A stretch of DNA of 64,000 nucleotides. Source: Rhodopseudomonas palustris (GTDB taxonomy: Bacteria > Pseudomonadota > Alphaproteobacteria > Rhizobiales > Xanthobacteraceae). Within the stretch, counting starts at the first letter, position 1. The number at the start of each line of letters is the position of its first letter. Made by a program: the position numbers and the translations under genes. Positions 46,707 through 55,451 of the stretch are shown here, in pieces. The stretch covers positions 2,294,001 to 2,358,000 of the forward strand of contig NZ_CP058907.1 in assembly GCF_013415845.1 (NCBI RefSeq), written 5' to 3'. A model generated the notes under the pieces. That model ran no database searches, had not been told where the DNA came from, and was given only the letters and a program-made list of their open reading frames with translations.

Positions 46707-47486
46707 ATGAGCAATGACGCCGTGATCATCGAGAAGCGCGATCAGGCGCTTTGGATCACCATCAATCGTCCCGACAAGCGCAACGCCATCAATGCCGGTG
46801 TGGTCGAGGGCATTACAAGCGGCTGGAAGCAGGCGCATGACGACGCCGAGGTGCGGGTGATCGTACTCACCGGCGCCGGAGACAAGGCGTTCTGCGCTGG
46901 CGCCGACTTGCAATCCACCGGGGCGGCGTTCTCGTTCGATTTCTCCAAGCCGAATGTCGACTACGCCGATCTGTTGCGATTGGCGCAGAACGCGACCAAG
47001 CCGTCGATCGCCCGCGTCAACGGCACCTGCATGGCCGGCGGCATGGGCCTGCTGTGCATGACCGACATGGCGGTCGCTGCCGACAACGTTGTGTTCGGCC
47101 TGCCGGAGGTGAAGGTCGGGGTGTTCCCGATGCAGGTGATGAGCCTGTTGCAGGACATCGCGCCGCGGCGTCTGATCGCCGAATGGTCGCTGACCGGCGA
47201 GCCGTTCGATGCGACGACGGCGCGAGAGGCCGGATTGCTCAACTACGTGGTGCCGGCGGCTGAGCTCGACGCCAAGGTCGACTGGCTTGCGAAGCGGCTC
47301 ACCGACAAATCGCCGACTGCGATCCGCCGCGGCAAATACGCGATGCGCGCGATCGCCGCGATGTCGTTCGACGAGAGCATCGCCTACACCGAAAGCCAGA
47401 TCGCGCTTTTGGCAATGACCGAGGATGCCAAGGAAGGCCTGAAGGCATTCGCCGAGAAGCGCAAACCGGTGTGGCCGGGGAAGTGA
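46707..47486 (+). CDS. enoyl-CoA hydratase/isomerase family protein
   Basis: A 259-residue crotonase-fold protein. The N-terminal VIIEKRDQALWITINRPDKRNAIN and the oxyanion-hole region VIVLTGAGDKAFCAGADLQS, GTCMAGGMGLLCMTDMAVAADN are typical, as is FGLPEVKVGVFP, with the catalytic acidic residue in that helix. The ATG at 46707 has GAGGA eight bases upstream; the ATG at 46701 is closer and less likely. It would hydrate the product of the carboxylase or of the dehydrogenases. Confidence 0.9.
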   Translation: MSNDAVIIEKRDQALWITINRPDKRNAINAGVVEGITSGWKQAHDDAEVRVIVLTGAGDKAFCAGADLQSTGAAFSFDFSKPNVDYADLLRLAQNATKPSIARVNGTCMAGGMGLLCMTDMAVAADNVVFGLPEVKVGVFPMQVMSLLQDIAPRRLIAEWSLTGEPFDATTAREAGLLNYVVPAAELDAKVDWLAKRLTDKSPTAIRRGKYAMRAIAAMSFDESIAYTESQIALLAMTEDAKEGLKAFAEKRKPVWPGK

Positions 47487-47498
47487 CCGCCGCAGGCG

Positions 47499-47592
47499 GT
47501 CATTCCGGGGCGCGCGGAGCGCGAACCCGGAATCCCGAGGTTGTGGCGGCGAGATTCCGGGTTCGCTCACTTCGTGAGCGCCCCGGAATGAC
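47499..47592. repeat. REP-like palindromic element (GTCATTCCGGGG type)
   Basis: A 94-bp palindrome from GTCATTCCGGGGCGCGCG to CGCCCCGGAATGAC, with AACCCGGAATC and GATTCCGGGTT arms. It follows the hydratase stop by 12 bp. Confidence 0.78.
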
Positions 47593-47664
47593 TCGTTGAG
47601 AGGACGACGACCTAACAGCCACGCCGCACCCAAGCGGCGGGCGCGAAGCGAGGGAGGAACGACG

Positions 47665-49203
47665 ATGCTGGCATCCGAGATGATCCGGCGCGGCGCGGTA
47701 TATCACGGGCCGAAGACGGCGGTGATGTTCGGCGATCAGCGCATGACCTTCACCGAGGTCGATCTGCTGTCGAACCGCATCGCCAACGTCTTCATCGACA
47801 CCTTCAAGCTCGATGTCGGCAGCCGGGTCGGGATGCTGCTGAACAATTCGATCTACACGCTCCCGATCGATTTCGGCTTCGTCAAATCGAGGCTGTCGCG
47901 GGTGCCGCTGAACTCGCGGCTGTCGCTGGTCGAGCAGCAGCAGATGCTGGAAGGTGCCGGCGTCAACATCCTGATCCACGGCACCGACCTGACCGACCGC
48001 GCCCGAGAGCTGGCGCAGGCGATGCAGGGGCTCAAGCTGATCAGCATCGGCAGCGCGGACGCGGACGATCTGCTGCAGCTCGCCAAGGCCCAATCCGATG
48101 CGCCGCCGGCGCGGCGCTGCGAGCCGGACGACATCGTCATCACCATCTTCACGTCGGGCACCACCGGCAAACTCAAGGCCGTCGAGCACACCCAGGCGAG
48201 TTGGGCGGCGATGGCCACCAACGTGCTGATCAACATGGAGGTCGGCGAGGGCGACGTGATGCTGCACGCCGCCTCGATGATCCACGCCTCGGGCTGTTTC
48301 ATCGTGCCGTATTGGCTGCGCGGCGGCGTTGCCGCGGTGCTGCCGGGCTTCACGCCGGCGAGCTACCTCGACGCGGTCGAGCGCTGGAAGCCGACCGCGC
48401 TCAATCTGGTGCCGACCATGATCGGCATGCTGCTCGATCATCCGGGCATCGAGCAGGCCGACTTTTCGAGCGTCAAGCGCATCATCTATGGTGCCTCGCC
48501 GATGCCGCGGCCGGTGATGCAGCGGGCGCTGAAACTGTGGGGCCCGCGGTTCGCGCAGTATTACGGCCAGTCGGAGGCGCCGATCTTCATCACCCATCTG
48601 ACCCAGGCCGATCACGTCGGACCGAAGGCTGAGCAGCGGCTCGCGTCCTGCGGCCGACCGTCGATCGACTGCGAGGTCAAGCTGGTCGATGAAGCGGGCG
48701 ACGAGGTCGCGCCGGGCGAGGCTGGTGAGATCGCGCTGCGCACGCCGTTCGCGATGAAGGGCTACTACAACGCGCCCGAGCTGAACGCGCAGATGTTTCT
48801 GCCCGACGGCTGGCTGCGCACCCGCGACGTCGGTCGCTTCGACGACGACGGCTATCTGTACCTGGTCGACCGCACCTCCGACATGATCGTCTCGGGCGGC
48901 TACAACGTCTATCCGCGCGAGGTCGAGGACGCGCTTGCGGCGCATCCGGCAGTGCGTGAGGTCGTGGTGGTCGGGCTGCCCGACGACAAATGGGGTGAGA
49001 GCGTCGCGGCCTTCGTGGCGCTGCGCGCCGGCGCGAGTGCCGGGGAAATCGAACTGATCGCTTTCGCGCGCGAGCGGGTAGCGAGCTACAAGGTGCCGAA
49101 GCAGGTGCGGTTCATCGACGAGGTGCCGAAGAGCCCGGTCGGCAAGCTGCTGCGCCGCGCGGTGCGCGATCCGTTCTGGCAGGGCCGCGAGCGCAAGATC
49201 TGA
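47665..49203 (+). CDS. AMP-dependent acyl-CoA ligase
   Basis: A 512-residue ANL-superfamily ligase. The P-loop is FTSGTTGKLKAVEHT, which departs from the usual GKPKG. Other motifs are intact: YYGQSEAPIF, TRDVGRFDDDGYLYLVDR and the catalytic Lys region in SPVGKLLRRAVRD. GGGAGGA stands before the ATG at 47665. It closes the CoA-catabolic cluster and may activate a substrate different from that of the ligase at 41141. Confidence 0.9.
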   Translation: MLASEMIRRGAVYHGPKTAVMFGDQRMTFTEVDLLSNRIANVFIDTFKLDVGSRVGMLLNNSIYTLPIDFGFVKSRLSRVPLNSRLSLVEQQQMLEGAGVNILIHGTDLTDRARELAQAMQGLKLISIGSADADDLLQLAKAQSDAPPARRCEPDDIVITIFTSGTTGKLKAVEHTQASWAAMATNVLINMEVGEGDVMLHAASMIHASGCFIVPYWLRGGVAAVLPGFTPASYLDAVERWKPTALNLVPTMIGMLLDHPGIEQADFSSVKRIIYGASPMPRPVMQRALKLWGPRFAQYYGQSEAPIFITHLTQADHVGPKAEQRLASCGRPSIDCEVKLVDEAGDEVAPGEAGEIALRTPFAMKGYYNAPELNAQMFLPDGWLRTRDVGRFDDDGYLYLVDRTSDMIVSGGYNVYPREVEDALAAHPAVREVVVVGLPDDKWGESVAAFVALRAGASAGEIELIAFARERVASYKVPKQVRFIDEVPKSPVGKLLRRAVRDPFWQGRERKI

Positions 49204-49258
49204 GAGTTAACAAACTCTGAACGCCGGGGCCGGCGGCTTTACCGGATATTATCGGCGG

Positions 49259-50752
49259 TTGTGGTTCGATCGGGCTATCGTTGTTCCCGATCGGAAAGAC
49301 CGCAGCTTGACCGTTCCGGCGATCCATTTGACCGAGACCGCCGGCGCGCGCAGCTTCGTGCTGCCGCTGCTGGTCGGCACAGGCGTGCTCGTCTTCCTTC
49401 TGCTGTTCGGCGACAGCCTGCTGCAGGATTCCGACAGCTACTGGCAGATCGAAACCGGGCGCTGGATTCTGGCGCACGGCACGGTGCCGACGGTCGACAG
49501 CTTCTCATTCAGCAAGGCCGGCGAGCCCTGGCAGTCGAGCTCGTGGCTGGCGCAGGTGATCTTCGCGCTGGCGATGCAGGCCGGCTGGGCTGGGCCGGTG
49601 ATCGTTACCGCGCTCGCGGTCGCGGCGGCGCTGGCGATGTTCACCGCCTATCTTGAGCGTTACGCCTCGGCATTGGTGACGGCGGCGCTGGCGCTCGCCG
49701 CGATGGTGCTGATCATGCCGCATGTGCTGGCGCGGCCGCACATGTTGGCGCTGCCGGTGATGGTGGCCTGGTTCATTGGCCTGATCGATGCCGCCGACCG
49801 GAAGGCCGCGCCGCCCTGGGCGCTGCTGCTGGTGATGGTGCTGTGGGCCAATCTGCACGGCGGCTTCGTGTTTGGACTGATGCTGATCGGCGCGGTGGGA
49901 GTGGAAGCGCTGCGCCAAGCCGAACCGCAACGGCGATTGTCGCTGGCGCTGCGCTGGGCCGCGTTCGGCCTCGCCGCCGTCGCCGCCTGTTGCGCCACGC
50001 CTTACGGCTTGGGCACGCTGCTGGCGGCCACCAAGATCCTCAGCCTCGGCGAAGTGCTGTCGACGCTCGGCGAGTGGGCATCGTCGGATTTCTCCAAATT
50101 CGGCACCTTCGAAGCCAGCCTGCTGGCGCTGCTCGGCATCGCCCTGGCGCGCGGGCTGACGCTGCCGTGGCCGCGGCTGCTGTTGGTGCTCGGCCTGGTG
50201 CATATGGCGCTCGCGCACGTCCGCAGCATTGAGCACTACGCGCTGCTGGTCCCGATGATCGCGGCGCGGCCGTGGGCGCTGCAGCTCGGGCTTGGGCGCA
50301 AGTCGGCCGAAGCAAAGCCTGATCTGGCACCGCCGGCTTGGGCCGGCGTCGTCGCGGTGATCGCGATCATCGCCGCCACGATCGCCGCGGCGCCGCGGCT
50401 GCATTATCGCTTCGACGAGCCCCAGGTGCCGGAGCGGGCACTGGCCGCCGTGCAGGCACACGGCGCCAAGCGGATCTTCAACGCTTACATCTTCGGCGGC
50501 TATCTGATCTCACGCCACGTGCCGGTGTTCATCGACGGCCGCGCCGAGCTGTATGGCGAGGCGCGGGTGATGGATATGATGCGCGCCACCGCGGGGCGCG
50601 ATCCCGCCGCGCTGGACCGCATGCTCACCGGCAACGACATCGATGCGACGATGCTGCCGCCGAGCGCGGCCGCCGTGCGCCAGATGGACGAACGCCCGGG
50701 CTGGCGTCGGCTCTATGCCGACGATATCGCGGTGGTGCATGTACGCGATTAA
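49259..50752 (+). CDS. polytopic membrane protein of unknown function
   Basis: A protein of about 497 residues with roughly ten transmembrane segments (LPLLVGTGVLVFLLLFGDSLL, LVTAALALAAMVLIMPHVLA, LLLVMVLWANLHGGFVFGLML and others) and a C-terminal soluble part of about 110 residues (RIFNAYIFGGYLISRHVPVFIDGRAELYGEA). An early DSDSYWQIETGRWILAHG motif resembles the acidic first loop of GT-C glycosyltransferases, so it may be a glycosyltransferase-like protein, but this is weak. The start is uncertain: TTG 49259 is used, TTG 49307 is possible. No partner gene. Confidence 0.78.
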   Translation: MWFDRAIVVPDRKDRSLTVPAIHLTETAGARSFVLPLLVGTGVLVFLLLFGDSLLQDSDSYWQIETGRWILAHGTVPTVDSFSFSKAGEPWQSSSWLAQVIFALAMQAGWAGPVIVTALAVAAALAMFTAYLERYASALVTAALALAAMVLIMPHVLARPHMLALPVMVAWFIGLIDAADRKAAPPWALLLVMVLWANLHGGFVFGLMLIGAVGVEALRQAEPQRRLSLALRWAAFGLAAVAACCATPYGLGTLLAATKILSLGEVLSTLGEWASSDFSKFGTFEASLLALLGIALARGLTLPWPRLLLVLGLVHMALAHVRSIEHYALLVPMIAARPWALQLGLGRKSAEAKPDLAPPAWAGVVAVIAIIAATIAAAPRLHYRFDEPQVPERALAAVQAHGAKRIFNAYIFGGYLISRHVPVFIDGRAELYGEARVMDMMRATAGRDPAALDRMLTGNDIDATMLPPSAAAVRQMDERPGWRRLYADDIAVVHVRD

Positions 50753-50756
50753 CTTT

Positions 50757-50829
50757 GTCATTGCGAGCGAAGCAATCCAGTTTCGAGTCCAGAGCTGGAT
50801 TGCTTCGTCGCTTCGCTCCGCGCAATGAC
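50757..50829. repeat. REP-like palindromic element (GTCATTGCGAG type)
   Basis: A 73-bp palindrome from GTCATTGCGAGCGAAGCAATC to GATTGCTTCG...CGCAATGAC, in the gap between the convergent membrane-protein and serine-hydrolase genes. It likely doubles as terminator for both. Confidence 0.75.
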
Positions 50830-50847
50830 GAGAGGGTAGGCCGCAGT

Positions 50848-52116
50848 CTACAGATTACTCTCTGTGATCGCGCTGTACACCAGGGTCCGCAGTTCGCGGC
50901 GGATCGGGTAGGCGCTGGAGGGGATGAGCTGAGTCATGAAGATGGTGATCAGCTCTTCGGCCGGATCGATCCAGAACGCCGTCGAGGCGGCGCCGCCCCA
51001 ATAGAATTCGCCGGCCGAGCCCGGGAGCAGTGTCTGCGCCGGATTCATGTTGACCGCGAAGCCGAGCCCGAAACCGATGCCGGCATTGGTGGCTTCGGAG
51101 AACATCGACAGCGACATCTGAGTGAGGTCGCGATTGCCGGGCAAATGATTGCTGGTCATTAGCTTCAGCGTCTTCGGTCCGATCAGCCGGGCGCCGCCGA
51201 GTTCGCCGCCGTTGAGCAGCGCACGGCAGAAGGTGAGATAGTCTGCGGTGGTCGAGATCAGGCCTCCGCCGCCGGAGATCAGCGCCGGGGGGCTCAGGAA
51301 GCTCGAGGTCGCCGGATCGTCCGACAGCGTCATGCCGCCCTTGCCGTCGGCAGTGTAGCAGGCGGCGAGCCGCTGCGCTTTGGCGGCCGGCACGTAGAAG
51401 TCGGTGTCGGTCATGCCGAGGGGGTCGAGGATGCGCTGCTTGACGAACTGTTCGAACGGCATGCCGCTGATTTTCTGTACGATGTAGCCGACGATGTCGG
51501 TCGACACCGAGTAATTCCAGGCGTCACCCGGCGAGAACTCCAGCGGGATCTGCGCCAGGTCGGCGATCCAGGAATCCAGCGTGCCGGCCTTCTCGAATGC
51601 GCCGATGCCTTTGTCGCGATAGGCGGCGTCGATATTGGTGCGATTCTGGAAGCCATAGGTCAGGCCTGAGGTGTGGCGCAGCAGGTCCACCACCTGCATC
51701 GGCCGCGCCGGCGGCTTGGTCAGGAAATACGGCGCGATGCCGGCCTGGAACACGCCGAGATTGGCCCATTGCGGAATGTACTTAACCACCGGATCGTCGA
51801 GCTGTACCCGGCCTTCCTCGAACAGCATCATCAATGCCACCGAGGTGATCGGCTTGGTCATCGAATAGATGCGGAAGATGGTGTCGTCGCGCACCGCGAC
51901 TTTGCGTTCGACATCGGCGAAGCCGAGCGACGAATGGTACACGATCTGGCCGCGACGATACACCAGCGTCTGGGTGCCGGGCAGCTTGCCGGAATCGAGA
52001 TACAGCCGCCGCAGATGATCGTCGATCCGGCGCAGCGCGGCCTCGGACATGCCGGCGCTGGCCGCCGATCCGATGGTCGGCGTCGAGGATTGGGCTGGTG
52101 CGGCTTGGCTCGGCAT
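50848..52116 (-). CDS. beta-lactamase-fold serine hydrolase (EstB-like)
   Basis: A 422-residue class C beta-lactamase-like hydrolase, cytoplasmic or with no clear signal peptide. The nucleophile lies in IYSMTKPITSVAL (SxxK), and the Tyr of the second motif in WNYSVSTDIVGYIV. LLRHTSGLTYG and GAASTAFWIDP are family-typical. Such enzymes act as esterases or as lactonases rather than penicillinases. AGGAG precedes the ATG at 52116. It is divergent from the intradiol dioxygenase, and the two might share the 230-bp promoter region. Confidence 0.88.
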   Translation of the reverse strand: MPSQAAPAQSSTPTIGSAASAGMSEAALRRIDDHLRRLYLDSGKLPGTQTLVYRRGQIVYHSSLGFADVERKVAVRDDTIFRIYSMTKPITSVALMMLFEEGRVQLDDPVVKYIPQWANLGVFQAGIAPYFLTKPPARPMQVVDLLRHTSGLTYGFQNRTNIDAAYRDKGIGAFEKAGTLDSWIADLAQIPLEFSPGDAWNYSVSTDIVGYIVQKISGMPFEQFVKQRILDPLGMTDTDFYVPAAKAQRLAACYTADGKGGMTLSDDPATSSFLSPPALISGGGGLISTTADYLTFCRALLNGGELGGARLIGPKTLKLMTSNHLPGNRDLTQMSLSMFSEATNAGIGFGLGFAVNMNPAQTLLPGSAGEFYWGGAASTAFWIDPAEELITIFMTQLIPSSAYPIRRELRTLVYSAITESNL

Positions 52117-52346
52117 CGCTTCACTCCTGAAGATCGTGGATCGTCCGGTTGACGGTCCCGAATTCTGAGATGGTTCGCTCGGGCGCCCTTGATATCGGAA
52201 AACCGTGACGCGTTCTATCGGCGCCATGCGGCGCAAGATGCACCGGCGTCTGTCCGTCCATGCATGCCCGCCTTCCGTGGCGGTGCTTACCACGGCCGGA
52301 AGCATGGTGTACCGTCGCCGCCTCTCCAACGACCATTGAGCGGGAC

Positions 52347-53252
52347 ATGCCTCAATTCGACGAGACCGACCTCACCGAGGCGGTCGTCAAGAGCTTCGAC
52401 GAAACACCCGATCCGCGCATGAAGCTGTTGATGCGCGAGCTGGTGCGCTCGCTGCACGACTACGTCCGCCGCACCGGCCTGACCTTCGAGGAATGGGAGA
52501 AGGCGATCGATTTCCTCACCCGCACGGGGCAGAAATGCACGCCGAGCCGGCAGGAATTCATCCTGCTGTCGGACGTGCTCGGGGTCTCGATGTTGGTCGA
52601 TGCCGTCAATCACCGCGACCGCGCCGGCGCGACGCAGACGACGGTGCTCGGCCCATTCTACGTCGGCGAGCACAAACCGACGCCGCATGGCGCCGACATC
52701 TCCGAAGGCGTCGATGGTGAGCCGATGTATGTCACGGCCCGTGTCACCGACCTCGACGGCGCGCCGATCGTGAACGCGGCGGTCGATGTCTGGCATGCCG
52801 ACGACGACGGCTTCTACGATTCTCAGAAACCCGGCTATGCCGAGCAGGGCCCGTCGCTGCGAGCGCGGTTCGCGACCGACGCGGACGGCCGGGTGGCGTT
52901 CCGCACCATCCTGCCGTGCAGCTACCCGATCCCGATCGACGGCCCGGTCGGTGACCTGATCCTGGCGGCCCGCCGGCACCCGATGCGGCCGGCGCACGTG
53001 CATTTTCTGGTCAGCGCCCCTGGCTTCGAGCCGCTGGTCACCCATGTTTTCATTGAAGGTGATAAATATCTCGAGTCCGACGTCGTCTTCGGGGTCAAGG
53101 ACGAGCTGATTTCGAACGTTGAATTGCGCAACGATGCGGTGATGCCCGACGGGCGCGAAGCCTCGGGACCGTGGCATTTGATGACCTACGAGTTCCGGCT
53201 GAAGCCGGGCCAAGGCGCCGCGCCGCGGCCGATGATGGCCAGCACGGCGTGA
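52347..53252 (+). CDS. intradiol ring-cleavage dioxygenase
   Basis: A 301-residue Fe(III) dioxygenase of the catechol/hydroxyquinol 1,2-dioxygenase group. An N-terminal helical dimer domain (about 1-105) precedes the beta-barrel. All four iron ligands are visible: Tyr157 (DGFYDSQ), Tyr193 (PCSYPIP), His217 and His219 (RPAHVHF). It opens the aromatic ring between the two hydroxyls to a muconate. No muconate-cycle gene is nearby, and a single upstream serine hydrolase and a downstream aldo/keto reductase are the only neighbours, so the exact substrate (catechol, hydroxyquinol or halogenated analogue) is not certain. Confidence 0.9.
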   Translation: MPQFDETDLTEAVVKSFDETPDPRMKLLMRELVRSLHDYVRRTGLTFEEWEKAIDFLTRTGQKCTPSRQEFILLSDVLGVSMLVDAVNHRDRAGATQTTVLGPFYVGEHKPTPHGADISEGVDGEPMYVTARVTDLDGAPIVNAAVDVWHADDDGFYDSQKPGYAEQGPSLRARFATDADGRVAFRTILPCSYPIPIDGPVGDLILAARRHPMRPAHVHFLVSAPGFEPLVTHVFIEGDKYLESDVVFGVKDELISNVELRNDAVMPDGREASGPWHLMTYEFRLKPGQGAAPRPMMASTA

Positions 53253-53267
53253 TCGTGATGGGAGTGG

Positions 53268-54116
53268 ATGGTGACTGGGGACATGCGCAGATTCGGCCGG
53301 ATGGGGCCGAAGCTTGCGCCGATCGGGCAGGGCACCTGGTATATCGACCAGGGTGACCGCGTATCGGCGCTCGCCGCGCTGCGGCGCGGCCTCGATCTCG
53401 GCCTGACGCACATCGATACGGCCGAGATGTATGGCGACGCCGAGCCGCTGGTCGCTGAGGCGATTGCCGGCCGGCGCGACGAAGTATTCTTGGTTTCGAA
53501 AGTGTTACCGAGCAACGCGTCCCGTCGAGGCACCATTGCGGCCTGCGAGCGCTCGCTGGCGCGGCTCCGCACCGATCGGCTCGACTGCTATCTGCTGCAT
53601 TGGCGTGGGCATTATCAGCTCAGCGAGACGGTCGCGGCGTTCGAGGAGCTAGTCGCCGCCGGCAAGATCCTGTCCTGGGGCGTCAGCAATTTCGACGCCG
53701 GCGACCTGCGCGAGCTGCACCGGATCGCCGGCGACGGCAAGATCGCCTGCAATCAGGTGCTGTATCACCTGCTCGAACGGGCGATCGAGCACACAGTTAT
53801 TCCGTGGTGCGAGGCTAACGGTGTCGCGGTGACGGCGTATTCGCCGTTCGGTCACGACGAATTCCCGGCGCCGCGTAGCGCGGCGGGCCGGCTGCTGCAG
53901 AGCATCGCCGGCGCCCATGGCGCGACGCCGCGGCAGGTGGCGCTGGCGTTTCTGACCCGGCGGCCGTCGGTGTTTGCGATTCCGAAGGCCGGCAATCCGT
54001 CCCACGCGGCGGACAATGCGGCGGCACTCGCGCTACGGCTCAGCGAGGAGGAGATCGACGCAATCGATCAGGCCTGTCCGCTCGGGCCGGAGCCCGCCAG
54101 CCTGCCGATGCTGTGA
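53268..54116 (+). CDS. aldo/keto reductase
   Basis: A 282-residue NADPH-dependent reductase. The catalytic set is seen as Asp and Tyr in HIDTAEMYG, Lys in FLVSKVLP and His in YLLHWRG. The C-terminal VFAIPKAGNPSHAADN is the NADPH-binding segment. It follows the dioxygenase by 15 bp, suggesting co-transcription. Start uncertain between ATG 53268 and ATG 53283 (MRRFGRMGPKL). Physiological substrate unknown. Confidence 0.9.
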   Translation: MVTGDMRRFGRMGPKLAPIGQGTWYIDQGDRVSALAALRRGLDLGLTHIDTAEMYGDAEPLVAEAIAGRRDEVFLVSKVLPSNASRRGTIAACERSLARLRTDRLDCYLLHWRGHYQLSETVAAFEELVAAGKILSWGVSNFDAGDLRELHRIAGDGKIACNQVLYHLLERAIEHTVIPWCEANGVAVTAYSPFGHDEFPAPRSAAGRLLQSIAGAHGATPRQVALAFLTRRPSVFAIPKAGNPSHAADNAAALALRLSEEEIDAIDQACPLGPEPASLPML

Positions 54117-54304
54117 GTGCAAAGCGCGGGCAGGGCGAAACACGCCGACTGCGCATGCACTTTCTGGACCTGCCGCATGACCGAGTCCCGATTTCGGCAC
54201 TTGTCCTAGTGCGCCGAACATCGTTTTGTCGGATTGTTAGTTGAAGGGGACCTCCGCCTGCGGACGCGTCCCGCCTCCTGCCATCTCCAAAGCGTTATCG
54301 AGCC

Positions 54305-55249
54305 TTGACCGTCACCTCGCCAAGCAACGACGCCGTGCGCCGGCTCACACACCGTCATGCCGACCATCCGCTGCGCGGCATCGCGCTGATCGTCGGCTCG
54401 ACGGTGTTTCTCGCCTGCTCGGATACGCTGGCGAAGTATCTCGGCCGGACGCTGCCGCCGATCGAGATCGGCTGGATCCGGTTTCTGGTGTTCCTGCTGA
54501 TCATGATCCCGGTGGCGCTCGCCTCCAAGGAGTCCCCGCTGCGCTCGGTGCGGCCGAAGCTGCAGGTGCTGCGGGCGCTGGCGCTGGTGTCGTCCTCGGT
54601 GCTGTTCATCACCAGTTTGCAATTCCTGCCGATCGCTGAAGCCTCGGCGACGTCGTTCGTGGCGCCGCTGTTCGTCACCGCGCTGTCGATCCCGCTGCTC
54701 GGCGAGCACGTCGGCGTCCGGCGCTGGATCGCGACGCTGGTCGGCCTCGTCGGTGTGCTGATCGTGATCAGGCCCGGCTCGGCGGCTTTCGACCCCGCCG
54801 TGCTGTTGCCGATCCTGTCGGCATTCGTATGGGCGTTGACGCTCACCTTGACGCGGATGATCAGCGGCGCCGATCGCGCCGTGGTCACGATGTCGTTCTC
54901 GGCGCTGGTCGGCTTCATCACGCTCAGCGCGCTAGTGCCGTTCGTCTGGGTGACGCCGAGCTGGCAGGATATCGGCATCGGACTGCTGGTCGGGCTCGCC
55001 TCGACCATGGGACAGTGGGTGGTGGTGCTGGCCTATCGCTATGCTGACGCCTCGGTGCTGGCGCCGTTCACCTACAGCCAGCTCGTCTGGGTGGCGTTTC
55101 TCGGTTTCGGCGTGTTCGGCGAGGTGCCGGACGTCTGGACCTTTGCCGGCGCCGCGGTGATCATCGGCAGTGGGATTTACACCGCGCAGCGTGAGCGGCT
55201 GCGCCGCAAGCAGCAGGAATTGCCGTCGGAGCCGTATCCGAGCCCGTGA
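54305..55249 (+). CDS. DMT-family (EamA) transporter
   Basis: A 314-residue inner-membrane protein with two EamA repeats and about ten hydrophobic segments (GIALIVGSTVFLACSDTLAKYLG at the start of the first, PILSAFVWALTLTLTRMISG at the start of the second). Family members export amino acids or metabolites. The start is a TTG at 54305 with a plausible N-terminus; a GTG further on is the alternative. It stands alone between two unrelated genes, and the 188 bp before it show no clear signals. Confidence 0.86.
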   Translation: MTVTSPSNDAVRRLTHRHADHPLRGIALIVGSTVFLACSDTLAKYLGRTLPPIEIGWIRFLVFLLIMIPVALASKESPLRSVRPKLQVLRALALVSSSVLFITSLQFLPIAEASATSFVAPLFVTALSIPLLGEHVGVRRWIATLVGLVGVLIVIRPGSAAFDPAVLLPILSAFVWALTLTLTRMISGADRAVVTMSFSALVGFITLSALVPFVWVTPSWQDIGIGLLVGLASTMGQWVVVLAYRYADASVLAPFTYSQLVWVAFLGFGVFGEVPDVWTFAGAAVIIGSGIYTAQRERLRRKQQELPSEPYPSP

Positions 55250-55451
55250 GCTAACCGCGCTCGAATGACGGCGTGTACCACTTTTCGTTGTCGCTGCGTC
55301 CTGGTTACACGTAAAAATATTCCAGCGATGATGAGTAGCGGACGTGGCGCGGCGTTCGGCCGCTACGGCTGCGGTGAATTCGGCGATCGCTTTAAGCTTT
55401 AGGCAAAACCACGATGCCAGAGTGAGAAGCGAAAGCAGGTTCCAATCGCAG

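Noticed and set aside
46707..47486. A leucine-degradation (liu) assignment of the carboxylase and hydratase genes
   Set aside because: HMG-CoA lyase is missing, and BKACE and GST genes do not belong to that pathway, so no pathway name was given.
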